Assembly: GCF_028372415.1 (NCBI RefSeq)
Contig: NC_092873.1
Coordinates: forward strand, 353,524,660 to 353,588,659
DNA: 64,000 nt
Source of the DNA: Notamacropus eugenii
Lineage: Eukaryota > Chordata > Mammalia > Diprotodontia > Macropodidae
Reading direction: 5' to 3'
This document shows, piece by piece, positions 53,131 through 63,867 of the stretch (position 1 is its first letter; each line of letters starts with the position of its first letter). The notes beneath the pieces were generated by a model, which saw only the letters and a program-made list of their open reading frames with translations, was not told the origin of the DNA and did no database searches. Both the position numbers and the translations under genes were made by a program.

Positions 53131-53260
53131 GGGAGGGAAGGAAGGTAGGAAGGAAGGAAGGAAGGAAGGAAGGAAGGAAGGAAGGAAGGAAGGAAGGAAG
53201 GAAGGAAGGAAGGAAGGAAGGAAAGAAGGAAGGAAGAAGGAAGGAAGGAAGGAAGGAAGG
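53131..53260. repeat. (GGAA)n microsatellite
   Basis: About 30 GGAA units with few interruptions, about 180-200 bp from the edge of the CpG island. Each unit holds an ETS-type GGAA core. Confidence 0.97.
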
Positions 53261-54157
53261 TGGTGTTTGCTTCCATAACTAGGCAGCAGAGGTTAGGACC
53301 CAGGACCCCGAATCCCCACAAGCAGCCCTGGCTTAAGTGTCAGGGAAACGTGCGTGCCAGTTGTGTGTAGGGCTTAAGGGGTGGGTGTGTTTGTGTGTCT
53401 GGCCCCACCTTTAACCCTTTCCTCCCCCCAATTCTGCTCCTCACACTCCCGGCCCACCTCACGCCACCCTGGTCCCCCGGGGAGAGGACGAGGCCAAGGC
53501 CCCTGGGAGCAGCCCCAGCCCTTCTAAGCCGGCTCCCTCGGCCTGCCCCACGACGGGGGGTCCCGGCAGCCTGCCAGACCCGGAGGCCTAGCCGCCGGAC
53601 GGCTGGCGGACCAAAGGTCCGCTGCCTCCGCATCCTTCCTTCGGGCCTAGCCGGAGGAGGGGCGGGGCGGGCTGAGAGAGGAGGGAGGAAGAGGTAGTGG
53701 GAGCAGGGCAAGGGGAAGGGGGCTGTTGCCCAGCTGGCCCGAGCCCCTCCCGCGGCCCCTTTAAGAGCCGCCCTTTAAACCCCTTTAGCTCGGCGGAAAG
53801 GAATTGTCGCCCCTCCCCTCTCGGGGGCTGAGACCACGCACCCCCTTTCCCCGCCTGGTCTATCCCCTGCCCCAACACCTTTCATGCCCCTGGAGCTCCT
53901 GGGCTTCGGGGAGGGGGCGCCGGAGGTTGCAGGGCCTGAGGAGCAGGGGGGATGGGAACAGAGGGCCGATGCAGCGGCCCGGGCACTGGGACCCTTCCCC
54001 TCCCGCCACCCCTAGTGAAGCGCAAGCCAACGGCCCCGGCCCATCCCCCACGACCCCCTGCCGGGGCTCCCAGCATAGGACCCCAGGCGTCGCTCCCATC
54101 AGCACCGCCCCCTTCCCCATCCCACCGCACCAACCCCGGCCCCAGCCTGGGACTCAC

Positions 54158-54379
54158 ATCAGCTGCCGGCTCCGGTTTGCATCGCAGCTCCCCCCTCCGC
54201 CAGCTCCCTCCCCAGACTGGCACCGTTGCCCCCACCCCCGGCACCGCGCTCCGCTCCTCGCCCTGTCGCTGCCGCCGGGTCTCTCCCCACCCCCCACCCC
54301 TCCCCCTGCCCCCTCCCTCCCTCTCGCCCCGCTCCTCCTCTTCCTCCTCCTCCACCATCACCACTACCACTACCACCAC

Positions 54380-54420
<41 letters not shown>

Positions 54421-54560
54421 GCTCGGATGCCGCCTCCTCCCCGGCTGCTCCCAGTTCTTTCAGCTGGAAAGACTCCCCGGACCCCGCCGCTGCCACCACG
54501 TGGCATGGGGCCGCCAGCCCCCGCAGTTGCCCAGACTTGGCACAGTGCCCTATGGTCACC
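54158..54560 (-). other. Candidate non-coding first exon of TBKBP1
   Basis: A strong donor GTGAGT (54152-54157) follows GCAGCTGAT. The 5' limit is unknown and set at the CpG-island edge. The (CGG)n tract at 54382-54416 would lie in this 5' UTR. A minus-strand frame open from 54559 would end at a TGA just before the real ATG if spliced to 50884, and so would be an upstream ORF. Confidence 0.4.
54361..54417. repeat. (ACC)n(CCG)n trinucleotide tract
   Basis: Plus reads ACC units then about 12 perfect CCG units (54382-54416), that is CGG on the TBKBP1 sense strand. Confidence 0.95.
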
Positions 54561-54926
54561 CCTCTCCTCCTCCTCTACCAGTTACCTGGATCACACGCTT
54601 TGCTTCCCACCCAAGAGGGGGAAGTCAACCCAAGGATGCTTTTATACCCTCAATATGTTCCAGATGCAATTAAAGGCAAGAGGAGGTGAAGTGGGGTACA
54701 GGGGCTGGGAAGTCAGGAAACAAGTTTTAGGTGGGTTTTTTGGCTTGTGTTTGAGAAGAGAAGTAGGGTAGGACTAGGGAGATATAGGATCCAAATTTCA
54801 TTGCTCCTGCAACAGGGGCCCCTTTTTGCTCATGCCCTGAACCGTAGACTGCAGTAGGAGGGGTCAGACACAGCTAGAACTTCCTTAAAAGTTAAGTAGT
54901 AGGAATGAAGGTCTCAGGAAGTTGAG
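54561..54926. other. Intergenic, upstream of TBKBP1
   Basis: No gene or repeat recognised. Confidence 0.45.
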
Positions 54927-55078
54927 TGTTTGTCCTTCGTTCTCGAAGACCACGACATCAAGATGATGACATGATTTGCACTTGACTTTGATGTGAGGGA
55001 GGGCTGTGCAAGGTCACCAACCTCACTTTCTTCTCCTGAGCCATCTGACCACATTCTCACTTTGAGTGAGATACATCC
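54927..55078 (-). mobile_element. Marsupial SINE 3' part
   Basis: TGTTTGTCCTTCGTTCTCGA, ACGACATCAAGATGATGAC, GAGGGAGGGCTGTGCAAGG. Confidence 0.85.
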
Positions 55079-58000
55079 ATTCAATGAATAGTTTTCTTTA
55101 AGTAGTTACTGAAGGTACGGCCCCTTTAATCCAAAAAAAAAAAAAATCAAACTGGGAGGGAAAGACCCTCAGGGTTCCTGGGTAAAGAGAAACAGTTACT
55201 ATTTAGTAGATAGTCCTAACTGGAGGTAAAAGGAAGGACAGTTAAGCTCTAGTGTAGCTAGGAATCTATAAAGAAAGCACTTGAGGCATATGGAAAATAC
55301 CAGAGAACAGAAGACACATAGATGTGGAATAGGAATGTGCTCTTGGCATTGGGGGTTGGGGGAGGGAATTAAGGAGAGCGAGAATAATTACTAATAGGTA
55401 GGTGGCAGGAACCCTACCTCTCAATTCAGGGCTCCCTCCTGAGAAGTGGGGATTGATTTTGAAGCTGACACGTACACACATAAGGTATGAGTACATACAG
55501 TTTCCTCCTCTAAAATAAGGAGATGAATTAGAGGACCTTCTGGCTCTGACATCCCATGATGCTGTGAACTGAGGCCCTGGAGAGGACTTCATTGGGAGGG
55601 GGGGTGAAAGAAGCTTCAGCTCTTATTCTTGGCTTTTACTGGGGATTCCTTCAACTTTTAGGAAGTAAAGCTGAGGGTCAGAAGAGCTACTGCCCTTAAT
55701 TTGTCCTCTGAGAAAATAGGACCCAGGATTGAATTTCTTCTCTCAGGAAAACCAGCAGGTGGCTTCCACTGCCTGCTCCTTTCGGCTTCTCTTCCTAAAA
55801 TGAAGGTGATCTCCATTCCAGTAGGTTGAGTCCATTCTTGCTGACAGGAGCAGCTCTTTCCTCCCCCACTATTATAGATACAAGAAAAAAAAAATGGAAG
55901 CCTTGGCACCAATGGCCTTGATCTCCCCTATATAAGCACACCTACTTATCCTTTGGAATCTTATTAGGGGGAAGAGGAAGAGTTCTCCCAACCTTTCATA
56001 TTGTCAACACCTCAGTTTAGGTTGTGAATTGAGGATATTGCCACAAGTTGGAACAACTTCCACCAAGCCAGATGGGAAAGCCACCACACACTACTTACTG
56101 AACCTAGCCACACCACTCCAGGCCCCTCTCCTTCCGAATGTCAAAGTCATGGGTCACCTCCAGGGCACATGACAACCCTGTGGTCATCACTAGCACTTGT
56201 GCTCCTGAGGGTTCTCGTAGTGACTGGCCTAAGTAAAGCAGCCTTGCTCTGAGCAGCCTGCAAAGGAAGGGTTAGAGAGCAAGAGAATGAAAGTGATAGA
56301 GACCAAAAGAGACGAAAGGTGAGTATATGAGGGAGGGAAAAAAAAGAAAAATGACCAGCAAGAGATGGGAAAAGGAGGAAAAACTGAAGAAAAAGCAGAC
56401 ATCTGGGGAAGGAGAACAAACTGTAACGAAGAGAATCTAAACAGTTCGCAAAAGTTCCTTCCTCAAAAACTGTCCAGAATTTGGTTTTCTTGACTCTATA
56501 TTCATTTCAAGGTTTTGTTTGGGGGATTTTGTTTGTTTAAAGGAGATAAAATAGATTTTCGTTAAGTGAGAAAAATCAAAATGAATTTTTCAAAAAGCTG
56601 TCCGGGGAGAGATTCTTCTCCTACTGACTCTTGCTCTGGAGACAGGCTTATCCTTTCCTGCCCTGCTCCTGCCTGAAAGCAGTAGGAGTAGGTGACATCA
56701 GCAGCTGGTAGAGAGATTGAATCAAAATAAAATCCAGATGACTTAAATAGAAACAGCCAAGCAGGAAAACTCATTAGATACATGTGGCAGTGTGGGGAGC
56801 AGGGTGCTACCTTAACACTGCCTTCTGAGACCTTGAAGAAGGAGGTTTTGCAGCTGAACCATTTTGAGAATCCATGTGGAGCTGCAGGTCAGCCTTCTGT
56901 GAAATCTAAGGCAGAAATGTTATGTTTCTTTCAACTAAATTCCTCAAGGAGCTAACTCTTTCTCCTAAGCAGGGCATTGTAGTTTCCAGGAGAGCTTTTG
57001 CTCTGGAGGTGATTTCTTCCACTATTAACTGGAAATCGATTGATGGAAAATTTGAAATCAACCAGTCTTGGGTCTCTCCTCCTGAACCCCTTTCTTTACA
57101 AAACCCTTCTGCAGCCCTGCTCTCTCTGCCCAGAAGGGTAGGTAGATGGATGATGAGAAAATGTCTGGGAGGACAGTGCTTAGCCAATAGCAAAAGCATT
57201 ACTCATTGCTATGGAGAAGTTGGTCATGGAGACCTAATTCTCCTTCCCTTCCCCCTACACCATGGGACAATGAGGATCTAAGATCAAGAGGAAGGAACAC
57301 AGGCCCTGAAGGCAGAATCTGACTGAACACACAGTTGGTAAGATAGAAACCAATTCAATTCAGGAAACATTTGTTACAATAAAATGAATTGAGGTCTACA
57401 ATAACCTACATCTTGAAGTGAAGACAGAGCAACCTGGAACTCACAGCAAATGGAAACTTTGTTAACATAACAGGCTTCTGGGGCACTCAGCAAACGGCAC
57501 TGCTGATGAAGGCACTCTGCGTAGGGGTTAATTTAGAAGTGATCACTGCAGCTCTGTTTTCTCTCGGGGTGTGAGCCACATGGTCCTAAGGCTCCAATTA
57601 GCTTGGAGTTTAGCAGGACTTCTGTGTCCCTGCCAGAAAGAAGAGGCTCAGAAAGGGTGTCCAAAATAAACATGTCCAAAAATGACAGTTATTGTCAAAC
57701 ATATCAGAAATTACATGCACTCTCTCCCTGGGTTTGGGGTGTTGGTTCCATGCATGGAAGACACATAACTTGGGGTACTTTCCAAATACAAATATTCACA
57801 TGGCAGGAAGCAGATCCAATTCTACTATCAAACAGTCCAATCTCGGGCCCCTTCAGAGGTTATACTTTCTCCTTCAAATCTCTCTGTGTAGCAATGCAGT
57901 TAACTCTGGCCGCCCTTGCTGCTTCTGAAATGAGGGTTTCTGTTCTGTTTCTGGGCATCAACTGAAAGGAATAACACTAAATACTAAGTGGAATGAATGG

Positions 58001-58103
58001 TGGGTGGGGGTTGTCTGGTTTCCAAGAGGATTCGGAGCTGTTTTCATGGATTTTCATCGCTCTCCAACCTGCTAAGTTAATCTTGAAATCTAGATCTTGG
58101 ATA
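55079..58103. other. Intergenic, mostly unassigned
   Basis: A14 run at 55133-55146. MIR tail at 55495-55580 (TTCCTCCTCTAAAATAAGG). No coding exon or RNA gene is recognised in the rest. Short open frames at 56922-57281 and 57603-57965 lack any family signature. Confidence 0.4.
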
Positions 58104-58127
58104 TAGCATCTTATAATAGCATTAAGG

Positions 58128-58177
<50 letters not shown>

Positions 58178-58249
58178 TGAGGGAGCGTATGTGTGTGAAA
58201 AATTTCATCCAGCACACTCCCATGTATTAGATTCCAAGTCCCTTAAAGG
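58104..58249. repeat. Tandem duplication, copy 1 with GT expansion
   Basis: TAGCATCTTATAATAGCATT, a GT run (58128-58175), then TTTCATCCAGCACACTCCC, ATGTATTAGATTCCAAGTCC and CCTTAAAGG. Confidence 0.8.
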
Positions 58250-58340
58250 CATTTTATCTTATAATAGCACTAGATGTGCGTGTGTGAAATATATTTCACC
58301 CAGCATGCTCCTATGTATTGGGCTATAAATTCCTTAAAGG
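58250..58340. repeat. Tandem duplication, copy 2 without expansion
   Basis: TTTTATCTTATAATAGCACT, TGTGCGTGTGTGAAAT, TTTCACCCAGCATGCTCC, ATGTATTGGGCTATAAATTCC and CCTTAAAGG follow the same order as copy 1. Confidence 0.8.
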
Positions 58341-58684
58341 TGAGAGCATACCTATTCTTCAACATTCTTACTGTTCTCCCTGCAGTTAGGCCTAACTGGC
58401 TGTAAACTCATTTTTCTGTTTTACAGATGTCATTTCTAAGGCACTGGGAGGTTATTTTAATAGACTAGTTCTTTCACTAGTCAGTAGTACAGACCACAGA
58501 GACAAGTCTTGGAATTTGTCTCCTAAATCCCAATTCCACAGTCTCTTTAACACTTTGCCATTTGTAAGCTGCTTAGTACTACAAGAGAAGCTTGAAGATG
58601 GACCTGGTCAAACCAAATCCTGGCCCACACAAATGGGGGATGACCCCTAGAGAAACAGCACAGACATCAGTTAGCTAAAGGATC
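58341..58684. other. Unassigned intergenic DNA
   Basis: Nothing recognised. Confidence 0.4.
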
Positions 58685-58845
58685 AAGGATGAAATTTCAG
58701 AACGACCACCTACTACCTATGTGACCTTGTGAATCCGGGTATATCACATAACCCACCTGGATCACAGTGTCCTCAACTGTAAAATGAATGGACCTAGCAA
58801 GGTGACCCTTATGGTCCCTTCTAGAAAACTATGATCCAACAAAGC
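58685..58845 (+). mobile_element. MIR with marsupial-type tail
   Basis: CTACCTATGTGACCTTGTGA, GTGTCCTCAACTGTAAAATG, TATGGTCCCTTCTAG. Confidence 0.7.
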
Positions 58846-58984
58846 ATCAAAGTGGTACATTTAGGAGAAATAAAAGGAAGTGCTACTTCTATATAGGGCA
58901 GCAAATTCATGCAATTTCTTACCACAAAAAGTAACATAGCCTGAGGATAGGAAAGGCTTCCAATGTTTCAAATAAATGTATGGA

Positions 58985-59122
58985 TAATAAGAGGGTGTAA
59001 GGTAGCAAAGTAAGAGACTGAGAATCAGAAGCCCTGAGTCTAAGTTCAAGGTCTGCCATTGACTATGGAACTCTGGACAACTTATTTCCCATTCAAGTAG
59101 CTTCTATCAGTATGCTGAGGGG
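58985..59122 (+). mobile_element. MIR, decayed
   Basis: AGTCTAAGTTCAAGGTCTGCC, ACTCTGGACAACTTATTTCC. Confidence 0.5.
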
Positions 59123-59445
59123 CAGCTAGGTGGCATAGTGGATAGAGCACCAGTGCAGGAGTCAGGAGGATCTAAGTTCAAATCTCACCTCAGACACTTG
59201 ACACTCACTAGCTATGTGACCTTGGGCAAATCACTTAACCCCAACTGCCTCATCCTGGGTCATCTCCAGTCATCCTGATGAATATCTGGTCACTGGATTC
59301 AGAGGACTCTGGAGGAGGTGAGGCTGGTGACCTGCACAGCCCTCCCTCACCCAAAAAACAAAGTCAAGTGCAAGTCATGTCATCATTTCTCTGATGGCAT
59401 GGTCTTCTTTGGCAATGAAGGAAGAACACATTAATTAATTAATCA
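59120..59445 (+). mobile_element. Marsupial SINE, complete and young-looking
   Basis: GGGGCAGCTAGGTGGCATAG to an ATTAATTAATTAAT tail. It shares with 22430-22741 the uncommon CACCAGTGCAGGAGTCAGG and TGAATATCTGGTCACTGG, so both belong to one recent subfamily. Confidence 0.9.
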
Positions 59446-59790
59446 TTATGTTGTGACAATGAATATGGTAACTATGGAGAAACTTGGGAAGATACTTGGT
59501 GAAAAGTGAAGTAAAGCCAGGAAGGCATTAGACATGTTAGGTGCCAGAGATGAAAGGACAAAAAAACGCTCCAATCTAAGAGTTCCCAACAAATTGCATC
59601 TGAGATTATCTCCAATTTAACCTGCTTAGACATAGTAGTCTATTACCTCTGTCATTAAACAGAAAGGACTGGTTATTTTGTTTTTTTTTGGGGGGGGGTT
59701 GCCTTTTTTTTTTTTTTTTTGAATCTCAAGAACTCAACACAGTACCTGGCACGTAGTAGGTGGATAGGAAAATATTTATTGACCTGACAA
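59446..59790. other. Unassigned DNA, T/G runs and L2 end
   Basis: 59680-59722 holds T9, G9-10 and T20-class runs. 59725-59790 is an L2 3' end (ACACAGTACCTGGCACGTAG). The rest is unassigned. Confidence 0.5.
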
Positions 59791-59849
59791 GTAAATACAA
59801 AGTATACACAAAGTAGTTCCAAGAGGGAGAATGCTAAAACCCGGGGTGG

Positions 59850-60170
59850 GGAAATCAGTATAGTCAGTGATGTAAGAACAGTGCAGTAGCAAAGGCTGGA
59901 AGGTAATTCTACAAAGTTAGGTTGGAGTGCAATTCAAATACGAAGGATCATTTGTGCAAGAGACCATATGCTGAAGGTGAAACTGACAGTCCTTAGCTGG
60001 GCAGAGAATTCTTTAAAGGAAACAGGAATTAAGACTGGAGAGGTAGAAGGAAGCCAGGCTGTGTAAGGCTTTGAAGTGGCAAAGTTGAGTTAATGTATTT
60101 TAAACTAGAAGCAATAGAGAAGTACTGAGAGTTTTTGAGTAAGGGATTCCAAGATAACCAAATTGGCAGT
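59850..60170. mobile_element. Old interspersed repeat, class uncertain
   Basis: GACTGGAGAGGTAGAAGGAAG, AGGCTGTGTAAGGCTTTGAAG, GAGTTTTTGAGTAAGGGATTC match a long mammalian repeat whose class I cannot state from memory. Confidence 0.4.
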
Positions 60171-60520
60171 TGTATTCTAATGGCATTAGGAAGGTCAGTC
60201 AGTGCCCATAAACAGAGCCAACTCTCTGGGCCCTGCCTGCCTCTGCCTTATCTGGGACTTGTCCTGTCAATGCTACCTTTACTGCCGCTCCTCTCAGCAG
60301 GGGGTCAGTTTTTGCAATGTGTAATTCCATCTGCATCTATTAACAGGAAAATTCTAAATGTTAGCAAACAGGGCGCAGTCTAAAATGAGAGTGGAGGAGG
60401 GTAGGAAGTCATCTGTGGCAGACATAAAGAACAGAAGCAAAAGCTGAGGGATTCTCATCTTTTCCCAACATAAGTTTCAAATTTGGTTTTAAAAGTCATC
60501 AGGATATAGGGCTAGATAGA
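60171..60520. other. Unassigned intergenic DNA
   Basis: Nothing recognised. Confidence 0.4.
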
Positions 60521-60960
60521 GTATTTATAGCGTTTACTATGAACTAGACACCATGCTAAGCCCTTTACAATTGTCTCATTTGATTCTCACATCAATGAGG
60601 GAAGAAAGGTGCTATTATTACCACCATTTTACAGATAAGGAAACTGAGGCCAAGAGGATAAATGACTTGCCCAGAGTCACATAGCTAGGAATTGTCTAAG
60701 GCCAGGGAAAAAAACACCATCAGAAGAATAAAGCATCAGTCAGTCTGCTCTCTGTTCCTTATATAAGAACATTACAGAATTCAGGTCACCATTCTATCCC
60801 CCAAATAAGGAAAGGTAATGGCTTTATAGGAAGTCAGAACAGGAAGGAGAAACTAAAGCCCAGAGGGGACTTGCTCAAGATCCCAACAGGATCAGAGTTG
60901 GGATCGGAAACCAGGCCTCTAGAAACCCCGTCTAGGCCTCTCCATCACAGTAGACGGCTC
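60521..60960 (-). mobile_element. CORE-SINE and MIR pieces, reversed
   Basis: 60530-60705: GCTAAGCCCTTTACAATTG, ATTTTACAGATAAGGAAACT, GTCACATAGCTAG. 60830-60960 has decayed core words (CAGAGGGGACTTGCTCAAG). Confidence 0.65.
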
Positions 60961-61423
60961 ACTAAACCTAAGTATTGTTGGAATAGACTGAGCTAGTCAA
61001 AAGCCACCAGCACTGACCACGTTACCTGTTGGCTTCTTCTGAAACAAAATCCTAGCATTGGGTAGAGAATCATTTCTGCATCCATGCAGTAAAGTATCAG
61101 CAACAACTCCCCAAAAATAGAATGGAGTCTTACTAAGGTCAGGAGGCAAGGAGAGGCTGGCTATTAGCATCTCCAGACTGGCTGCCAACATTACCAGTAA
61201 AAGGCATGGGTGGGGTCCCTGCCAGGGTTTGCTATAAAACGCAAAAGCCACATACTGCCCATTTTAATACCGGTAATAGGCAATCATCTCTGGCCAGTTA
61301 GTTTGATCATCAAGGCAAATCACTAGCTCATTCCTGCTTATATTATTCAGAATCTATTACTTAAAAGACACATAATTCCTACTTCTCAGACTTTTCAGCT
61401 TTTCCTTCTCAGACTTTCCCAGA
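60961..61423. other. Unassigned intergenic DNA
   Basis: Nothing recognised. Lies just past the proposed 3' end of the minus-strand gene. Confidence 0.4.
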
Positions 61424-61570
61424 CTTTCGGGGATTTTAACCTTTTTTGTAATATAGACCTATTTGTATACCTGAGGCCTATGGACTTCTCCTCTGATTTT
61501 TAAATGCACAAAATATATTACAAAGAAAACCAATCACAACGAAAGTTTTTAAAATATTCAAGAACCAACC
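61424..61570 (+). mobile_element. hAT-like DNA transposon remnant
   Basis: GATTTTAACCTTTTTTGTAA, GCCTATGGACTTCTCCTC, ACAAAGAAAACCAATCACAA match the copies at 5.65 and 19.66 kb. The 3' end is missing. Confidence 0.55.
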
Positions 61571-61686
61571 CCAAGGTGAAGCATGCCTTTCCTAGCCCAT
61601 ATCATCCCCAAGGAAACAATGCCAGTGTCTGGAATAACGAGACAAAAATGAAGCAGCAAAGTATTGAAAATAAAAATAAAGCGGAC

Positions 61687-61692
61687 TTTATT
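61687..61692 (-). terminator. Candidate distal poly(A) signal
   Basis: AATAAA on minus (context GAAATAAAGTCCG), followed by a T-rich stretch. The lowest of the signals in this UTR-like block and so the likely gene end. Confidence 0.45.
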
Positions 61693-62601
61693 TCGAAGAT
61701 AATGATGGTACCAGTTTTGGTTAGTAAAGTAGGGCTCAATTATAACACGTCACTAATGCCATCACAGGGAATGGCACACCAGGGGGAGGCACCCCCAGTG
61801 AGATTACAGAAGCTGGATCCAAAGCCAAGATGCAATCGGAAGCTCAGAATGCCTGGGCTTTGGGTTCCTCTTTATGCTGGACTAACACTCATTTGACAGA
61901 GTGACAAAAGTTAAGACAGTTGCTTGGTTCAAAGTTAAAATGCTAAGAGCTGCATAAAATGGACACTTCCAAAGAGTACACTGACACAGGTCCCCTCCCC
62001 CCAACCCCCCTACCCCACACACACAAAAAAAATTTGGTTCCTAGGGCAACATGATTGCCTTAACAGCCATCACAATGGTCAATTACTTGGGATAATAGAT
62101 GAAGAGCCAAGTGACAGAAATAACTGATACAGGGTATGATGCAGCTTGCCCCACATAGGTAACCAAAGACCAGTCCCATAACTGCTTTCTTAGGTCTTAC
62201 GCAATACTGTCTTTCCAAATAGGCAGTAACTACACTCTCATGCCAAGATTTGGCCATGGGGAGGCCCAGGCAGCAAATGGACCGGATGCTCTGATAAAAA
62301 TGTATTTTGCATCCCATTCCCAGATAGCATAATTAAAACGATTCCAAAGGGTAATGTGGAAAACTCACCAACCAAGAGTAGATAGCAGGATTCAATATAT
62401 AAACCTATAGGAGCCAAGACTAAAACCAAAACCCAATGAATTTGTGATTTCCCAACCAAGACTCCCATCCACCCCTCCCTCTTCTCTCCATAACTGAATG
62501 AGTCTGGGAGAGCTCTAACAGCAGCTTTCAGAACTGCTTCCCTGGAACAAAACATGACAAACACACGGAAGGTTTTGTTTTCACTATGGTTCTCAGTGTA
62601 C

Positions 62602-62607
62602 TTTATT
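62602..62607 (-). terminator. Candidate internal poly(A) signal
   Basis: AATAAA on minus in context GAGAATAAAGTAC. Confidence 0.3.
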
Positions 62608-63550
62608 CTCCTGCTGTCTACAGCTGAGCAGCCCACACAGGGGACAGAAATGGGTAGCACTGAGGAATGATCAGATTTCTCTTCCCATTCCCCCTGCTCC
62701 CCCACATCTTAAGACCTATATCCCACCCTCCCCTAATTTTCAGGAATGGTTTGTAAGTTAACATCACCCCCTCTAATTAAAGAAAAAAAAAGGCATTAAG
62801 AGCCAGGCCTCTTTCTAATCAGGGTTCAGGAGACTGTAAGCTCTTTTTACCTATGGAGCTTCTCTCCTACAAACACCTGGATTTGTTTTGTTTTGCACAC
62901 TGGTTCATAGATCGGCACTTTTGACTCTGAACCTGGCACCAAAAAGGCACAATATCTGATACCCTGTACAAGAGCTATTAGAAATGCTGCAGTGCAGATG
63001 GGCAAAATTTAGCCAATCCCTCTCATGGATGAAAATAAATTAGGCTGGTGGAATAAGGGATGTTGAGGAAAAAGAATAGAAATTAAGACCCCTTTCTTGA
63101 AAGCTGTAGGGATGAAGGTATAGAAGGGAAGGGGAATCCTGTTTTCACCTCTCAAACCCAAAGACCATCTTTCATTATTTCAAAGCAGCACATTAAAGAT
63201 GCTGGTAAAAAACCACAACTGCTTAACAAATAAAGGGAAGCAAGCTCCCTATATGCCTTCTTATTGCTAATGCCAAAATGGAAAATCAGGGTTGCTCCTT
63301 TCCCAACTAAAAAATAGTCTTGATTTATGAAGATGGTATGATGCATCACACCTTTAAAGAAAAGTCCAAGTAGCTAATTAGAGAAGCAGCAACATCCCTG
63401 ATTGGTCAGATTAACTGTCCATTGGGCTTCTGAATCTTTGTTGTTGTTGTTGATCTACATTTTTAAATTAAAAAGATCAGTGAGTGGGATCTCTTTCAAT
63501 TGGAAAAGACCAAATATACAAAAAGTAAATTTTAGGGAATGTTTGACACT

Positions 63551-63556
63551 TTTATT
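63551..63556 (-). terminator. Candidate proximal poly(A) signal
   Basis: AATAAA on minus in context GATTAATAAAAGTG, with a T-rich stretch downstream. Confidence 0.35.
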
Positions 63557-63861
63557 AATCTTCAACTGCAGTGGAAAAATATAACCTTTTACAAGTGCCA
63601 TTTTCATCACGAGAGCTTGTCAGTATGTCTATATATAATATATATATTTATATAAATTCTTTTTTTCTTTTTTGTTTTGTTGGTTGGTTTCTGAAGTGCA
63701 GCAAGAGACATTGGAGTCAACCAAATAAAGAACAGAAGGCCAAGCAGTTTCCAAATGGTTATTTTATCAGATTTTGTTTGAACATTAAATTTATCCTCAT
63801 TTTGCAATCCAAAATAGTTACCTGAAGTTTCTTATGGGTTTTTTCTCCTTGTGTTTATATT

Positions 63862-63867
63862 TTTATT
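63862..63867 (-). terminator. Candidate poly(A) signal near window end
   Basis: AATAAA on minus in context ACCAATAAAAATA, within an A-rich run, so weak. Confidence 0.2.

Larger units (their letters stand above)
50885..54157 (-). other. TBKBP1 first intron (proposed)
   Basis: 3.3 kb between the start exon and the proposed non-coding exon 1. Holds a decayed minisatellite (51825-52560), a (GT)n(GA)n tract, a long (GGAA)n tract and the 3' part of the CpG island. 50890-51820 is unassigned. Confidence 0.5.
53440..54560. promoter_or_regulatory. CpG island, probable TBKBP1 promoter
   Basis: Dense CpG and high GC against a CpG-poor window. GC boxes (GGGGCGGGGCGGG) at 53659-53671. It lies directly upstream of TBKBP1 on the minus strand and is the only CpG island seen in the window. 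No TATA box is evident. It may also drive an opposite transcript, but no plus-strand gene is recognised. Confidence 0.75.

Noticed and set aside
53804-54771. Several long frames on both strands in the CpG island (up to 289 residues)
   Set aside because: GC-rich, low-complexity poly-Pro, poly-Ala and poly-Thr frames without domains. The minus frame from 54559 is kept only as a possible upstream ORF.
55929-55936. TATATAAG resembling a TATA box
   Set aside because: No CpG island, first exon or transcript evidence nearby. Chance occurrence is likely.
62238-62705. 155-residue minus frame
   Set aside because: Lies in the proposed 3' UTR and contains no importin or other known motif.
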